Positions 60,540 to 64,000 of a stretch of 64,000 nucleotides of DNA are shown here, piece by piece. This DNA is from JBHGYD01 sp041920415. Lineage in GTDB: Bacteria > Bacillota > Bacilli > Bacillales > Anoxybacillaceae. Below the pieces are notes generated by a model, which worked only from the letters and a program-made list of their open reading frames with translations, was not told the origin of the DNA and made no database searches. The DNA is taken from the NCBI GenBank assembly GCA_041920415.1, contig JBHGYD010000013.1, forward strand, positions 1-64,000, in the 5' to 3' direction. Each line of letters begins with the position of its first letter. The first letter of the stretch is position 1. The position numbers and the translations under genes are program-made.

Positions 60540-63527
60540 TTATGTCCTATTGTTTAACCCCTCATATACTTCATCGAACATAAATTCCATAATGGCATTT
60601 TTGAAGTCATTGTCTTCAAGTATTTTCATAAAGAACTTTTCATTTTGTGCCATTCTATCGATAACAACATCTAAAAATGCTTTTTCGTAACTGAATTTAA
60701 AATTCTCTTTTGTATTGTTTTTAGCTTTTTGGGCTAAATCATCATTATTAATGATATCTTCTTTAATTTGGTCATAGGCGAGTTTATCAGTAGAAGTAAA
60801 GTCGGTTCCGAATCGCTGATTAAGTCGTTCGATAATTGATGAAAGTTTTTCTTTTTCCTCTTCTTTTCCTATTCCTTTTCCATGTGAAGTCGGCTTTAGC
60901 TCCGACCCTCCTTGGACAGTCAGTGAGATACTGCCCTCAAAAATTTTTTCGTTTCGATAATATTCAAGAGCTATATCATCAGCCAAGTGAATGCCCTCGG
61001 AAATGTTTTTAGGCAGTTTTTTCAGAAGATAGTTCAAATACACATACAATTTATGCAATTCTACATCGGCAAATGGTCCAATTTGTAATATAAATGAATA
61101 TGTTCTTATATACTTCGTGGAAGCTCCTTTAAATACGTCTTGAAGCTCTTTAGATAACTCATTTTTAAATCTACTCACTGCTTTATCCAGAATAGAATTC
61201 AGCTTTTCTTGAGTCTTTGTTGTTTTTTTCTTATCGCTAAACTCAAGTTTACAAACTTCGTTTATCTCTTCTTCTGTATAGACTTGACAAGCATCCAACT
61301 CTCTTTGTAGGTCGTATAGGATATTCGGATCAGTTGTACTTTCGAGATTTGTGACCTCATAATAAGGCTGGAAGGCTTTTTGGATATCTTCAGCCTCGTT
61401 TACAAAATCAAGAACAAAAGTATCGTTTTTCCCCTTGCATATTCTATTTAATCTGGAAAGAGTCTGAACTGCTTTGATTCCATCCAGTTTTTTATCTACA
61501 TACATGGTGTGAAGCAATGGTTCATCGAATCCAGTTTGATATTTTTCAGCTACTAAAAGAACTTTGTACTCATCCGTGTGAAATTTTTCTGGTAGCTCTT
61601 TCTCTCCAAATCCGTTCATTTCTGCTTCTGTATAAGATATACCATTATCTTCAACTGTACCTGAAAAAGCGACAACTGCTTTTAAATCATCATATCCTTT
61701 TTCTTTGACATATTTATCAAACGCTTGTTTATATTTGACTGCATGAAGACGGCTTCCAGTCACCACCATCGCTTTTGCTCTGCCACCAATTTTATGTCTT
61801 GTCACTTGTCGGAAGTGTTCAATCATAATCTCAGTTTTTTGAGCGATGTTGTGAGGATGTAATGATACATATTTGGCGATTGCCTTAGACGCTTTCTTAC
61901 TTGATACTTCTGGGTCTTCCTCAATTTTCTTTGCAATTTTAAAGAAAGTTTTATAGGTTGTGTAGTTTTTTAATACATCTAATATAAATCCTTCTTCAAT
62001 AGCTTGGCGCATTGTGTATACATGGAAAGGATGAGCCTTTCCGTCTTCTCCAATTGTTCCAAACTTCTCCAACGTTTTAGCCTTTGGAGTAGCAGTAAAG
62101 GCGAAGAAAGATATATTATCTTGCTTTCCGCTTTTAGCAATAGTCTCCACTATCTTCTCTTCGATATCTTCCATATTCTCTTCAGCTAATCTATCGGCTT
62201 CCAAAGCTTCTTCTAATGTTTTATTTGACAAAATATTTGTCATAGCCGTAGCCGATTTCCCACCTTGGGAGCTATGGGCTTCATCAATGATAATGGCGTA
62301 TTTCCCCCGTTTGAATTCGCCAACTTTCTCAATGATAAACGGGAACTTTTGTAGTGTTGTAATGATAATTCTTGTTCCGTTGACGAGAGCATTAGCTAAT
62401 TGATTAGAATCTTTATCAATTTTTTCAACCATTCCAGCTTTATGTTCCAACTGGTATACAGCATCTTGAAGTTGTTTATCAAGTACTCTTCTATCTGTTA
62501 CTACGATTACGCTGTCAAATATCGGTTTATCCTCGTCATCATGTAATTTGGCAAGTCGATGGGAGAGCCACGAGATACTGTTGGTTTTGCCACTTCCAGC
62601 CGAATGTTGAACTAAATAGTTTTTGCCTACCCCATGTAACTTAACATCTGCTTCAATTTTTCGTACAACATCCAATTGATGATAGCGTGGAAAGATGACC
62701 GTTTCCTTTTTATCGATAATCTCTCCTGTGCTATCTTTAATCTCTTCCTGTTTCACAAACACAAATCGGAACAGAATATCGATTAAACTGTCCTTTTGCA
62801 AGATATCCTTCCAGAGATATGATGTTTTGTAATCGTTATATACGATTGGATTTCCTTTTCCGCCATTGCAACCTTTGTTAAAAGGTAAAAAGAAAGTGTT
62901 TTCTTTATTGATGTGTGTTGTCATATACACTTCTTCAGTATCTACTGCAAAATAGACAATGGCTCTCTTTTTAAACTGGAATAAGAGTTCCCTTGGATCT
63001 CTCCTCATATACTGTACTTTCGCATCATCGACCGTTTGATTGGTTAGAGGATTTTTTAGCTCTAACACGGCTATTGGAAGTCCGTTAAGAGAAATCAACA
63101 TATCAATGCTGTTGTTGTTCTGACTGCTGTAATAAACTTGTCTGCTTACCGTAAAGATATTTTTGTTGTATAAATCAATAAGAGTTTGGTTCATTGAGCT
63201 GACTGGTTTGTTATAAGCAAGTTTTAAAGTAACTCCATAATCTTTAATCCCATGTCTTAAGCAATCAATCATTCCACGTTTATCAAGTTCTCTCGTAATC
63301 CTCTCTAAAATCTTTCCTTTGTAGTTCTCTTTATACACCTTTTGAAGCCTTTGAAGCTCCTTTGGTTGACTACTCTCTAAGAACTGAAACAGCATTTCCA
63401 CATCAATTGCATACTTCTTGAAGTCCTCTAAAGCTTTTCCTTCAAGTTTTCTCTGTAGGTATCCAGAGTTGATAAGGCTCTCTTCTATATTTGTTTCAAA
63501 CCCTTTTTCTGTGTGGTCGATTGCCAT
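60540..63527 (-). CDS. hsdR: Type I restriction enzyme R subunit
   Basis: The 995-residue protein starts at the ATG at 63527, with GGGAGGAG upstream; an ATG nine codons earlier would lie inside the ribosome binding site. The nuclease core is D142 (NNNSIDMLISL), E156 and K158 (AVLELKNP). The translocase has Walker A QHSAGSGKTNSISW, motif II AIIIDEAHSSQGG, motif III FFAFTATPK and motif VI QTLSRLNRI. The C-terminal helical domain is complete. It cuts foreign DNA in complex with HsdM and HsdS. hsdS is 13 bp upstream; hsdM must be outside the window. Confidence 0.94.
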   Translation of the reverse strand: MAIDHTEKGFETNIEESLINSGYLQRKLEGKALEDFKKYAIDVEMLFQFLESSQPKELQRLQKVYKENYKGKILERITRELDKRGMIDCLRHGIKDYGVTLKLAYNKPVSSMNQTLIDLYNKNIFTVSRQVYYSSQNNNSIDMLISLNGLPIAVLELKNPLTNQTVDDAKVQYMRRDPRELLFQFKKRAIVYFAVDTEEVYMTTHINKENTFFLPFNKGCNGGKGNPIVYNDYKTSYLWKDILQKDSLIDILFRFVFVKQEEIKDSTGEIIDKKETVIFPRYHQLDVVRKIEADVKLHGVGKNYLVQHSAGSGKTNSISWLSHRLAKLHDDEDKPIFDSVIVVTDRRVLDKQLQDAVYQLEHKAGMVEKIDKDSNQLANALVNGTRIIITTLQKFPFIIEKVGEFKRGKYAIIIDEAHSSQGGKSATAMTNILSNKTLEEALEADRLAEENMEDIEEKIVETIAKSGKQDNISFFAFTATPKAKTLEKFGTIGEDGKAHPFHVYTMRQAIEEGFILDVLKNYTTYKTFFKIAKKIEEDPEVSSKKASKAIAKYVSLHPHNIAQKTEIMIEHFRQVTRHKIGGRAKAMVVTGSRLHAVKYKQAFDKYVKEKGYDDLKAVVAFSGTVEDNGISYTEAEMNGFGEKELPEKFHTDEYKVLLVAEKYQTGFDEPLLHTMYVDKKLDGIKAVQTLSRLNRICKGKNDTFVLDFVNEAEDIQKAFQPYYEVTNLESTTDPNILYDLQRELDACQVYTEEEINEVCKLEFSDKKKTTKTQEKLNSILDKAVSRFKNELSKELQDVFKGASTKYIRTYSFILQIGPFADVELHKLYVYLNYLLKKLPKNISEGIHLADDIALEYYRNEKIFEGSISLTVQGGSELKPTSHGKGIGKEEEKEKLSSIIERLNQRFGTDFTSTDKLAYDQIKEDIINNDDLAQKAKNNTKENFKFSYEKAFLDVVIDRMAQNEKFFMKILEDNDFKNAIMEFMFDEVYEGLNNRT

Positions 63528-63540
63528 TGCTCTCCTCCCT

Positions 63541-64000
63541 TTAGACTCTGACATAATCCCTTACATCAATCTTGCCTGTTACTGCTTCATATATGAGAGA
63601 TTGGCGGTATTCTTTTAGTTTTTGGATTTGAAATTTTATTTCATCAACTAATCCATCTATTTTCTTCAACTCATTATCAATATATTCTACTATCATTTTC
63701 TGTTCATTTATATTAGGTAATAAACACTCCATCATACCTATTTCAGTAGATGTTATTGCTGGATAACTTACACCTATAGACCTTTTTACAATTTCATCTA
63801 TATATTTAGTAGACCTCATTAGATAAGATAAATATTTTGGATAAATGGTTTCTTTAGGTGATAAAACTGCAAACCCTGTTGAACATATTAAATTTTCTTC
63901 AACTTCTTCAAACCATGTTATTGCTTTTAAATATGTCCTTACAGTCGATATTATTGTATCTCCTTTTCTTAATATTCTCCTTGCTCTACTTGGTGCATTC
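63541..64000 (-). CDS. hsdS: Type I restriction specificity subunit, C-terminal part
   Basis: The frame is open to the window edge, so the gene continues beyond position 64000. The visible 152 residues include a target-recognition domain (RRILRKGDTIISTVRTYLKA, STGFAVLSPK) and the central helical spacer with the conserved LPNINEQKMIVEYIDNELKKIDGL and KLKEYRQSLIYEAVTGKIDV. HsdS sets the DNA sequence recognised by the enzyme and bridges HsdM and HsdR. Confidence 0.92.
   Translation of the reverse strand, partial: NAPSRARRILRKGDTIISTVRTYLKAITWFEEVEENLICSTGFAVLSPKETIYPKYLSYLMRSTKYIDEIVKRSIGVSYPAITSTEIGMMECLLPNINEQKMIVEYIDNELKKIDGLVDEIKFQIQKLKEYRQSLIYEAVTGKIDVRDYVRV

Overview
The window looks like the chromosome of a low-GC, spore-forming thermophilic Bacillaceae, most like Anoxybacillus or a close Geobacillus relative. 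Three things suggest this: Bacillus subtilis-type gene order (ygxA-ygzB-perR-ygaF ... gsaB ... ygaE ... ygaC-ygaB-sspE-fabL-yfhS-mutY-yfhP-yfhJ-sspK-yfhH-recX-yfhF-yfhE-yfhD), spore genes (sspE, sspK, BclA-like proteins), and AT-rich DNA. The genus is an inference from gene content and composition.

About 1-33.3 kb is conserved backbone with inserted operons. It holds peroxide stress genes (perR with its own Per box, the peroxiredoxin ygaF), a K+ channel, a decayed L-lactate dehydrogenase/lactate permease operon that still has a Rex-type operator, a three-gene ABC-2 exporter, gsaB, a solitary glutamate synthase large subunit with a CcpA-type cre site, ygaE, a five-gene oligopeptide ABC operon, and the yfh/yga cluster of lipid, DNA repair and sporulation genes. 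A GNAT acetyltransferase gene has an unusual structured leader containing a tRNA T-arm-like hairpin.

About 33.3-39.5 kb is a transition zone of small orphan genes, a complete IS150-like element (IS3 family), an internally deleted IS3-type transposase, two spore-surface proteins sharing a duplicated 5' end, and a relic of a large serine recombinase.

About 39.5-48.4 kb holds a Tn7-like transposition module on the minus strand (tnsA, tnsB, tnsC, tniQ/tnsD) with a DUF1643 gene and a divergent GHKL-ATPase gene beside it. TnsB and TnsC motifs are intact, but TnsA has Asn where the family has its catalytic Asp. A decayed copy of the tnsA leader and N-terminus lies just upstream. A shared 12-bp motif on both sides of the module is a candidate TnsB site.

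About 48.4-60.4 kb is an AT-rich accessory region. It has a tyrosine recombinase next to a perfect 12-12-12 palindrome, a nuclease/SEC-C protein, an Rpn-tail-like protein, and an operon with an orphan Cas7-like (DevR-type) protein bearing a four-Cys zinc site but no other cas gene. That operon lies downstream of a 156-bp imperfect inverted repeat. The region also has a LexA-box-controlled pseudogene, a helicase, long hairpins, 22-bp-spaced iterons and a plasmid-type DNA-binding protein. It reads like an integrated plasmid or mobile element. From 60.5 kb to the end is a type I restriction locus (hsdR, partial hsdS).

The best candidates for something undescribed are the Cas7-like operon with its inverted-repeat element (52.7-55.0 kb), and the leader module shared by tnsA and two degenerate copies.
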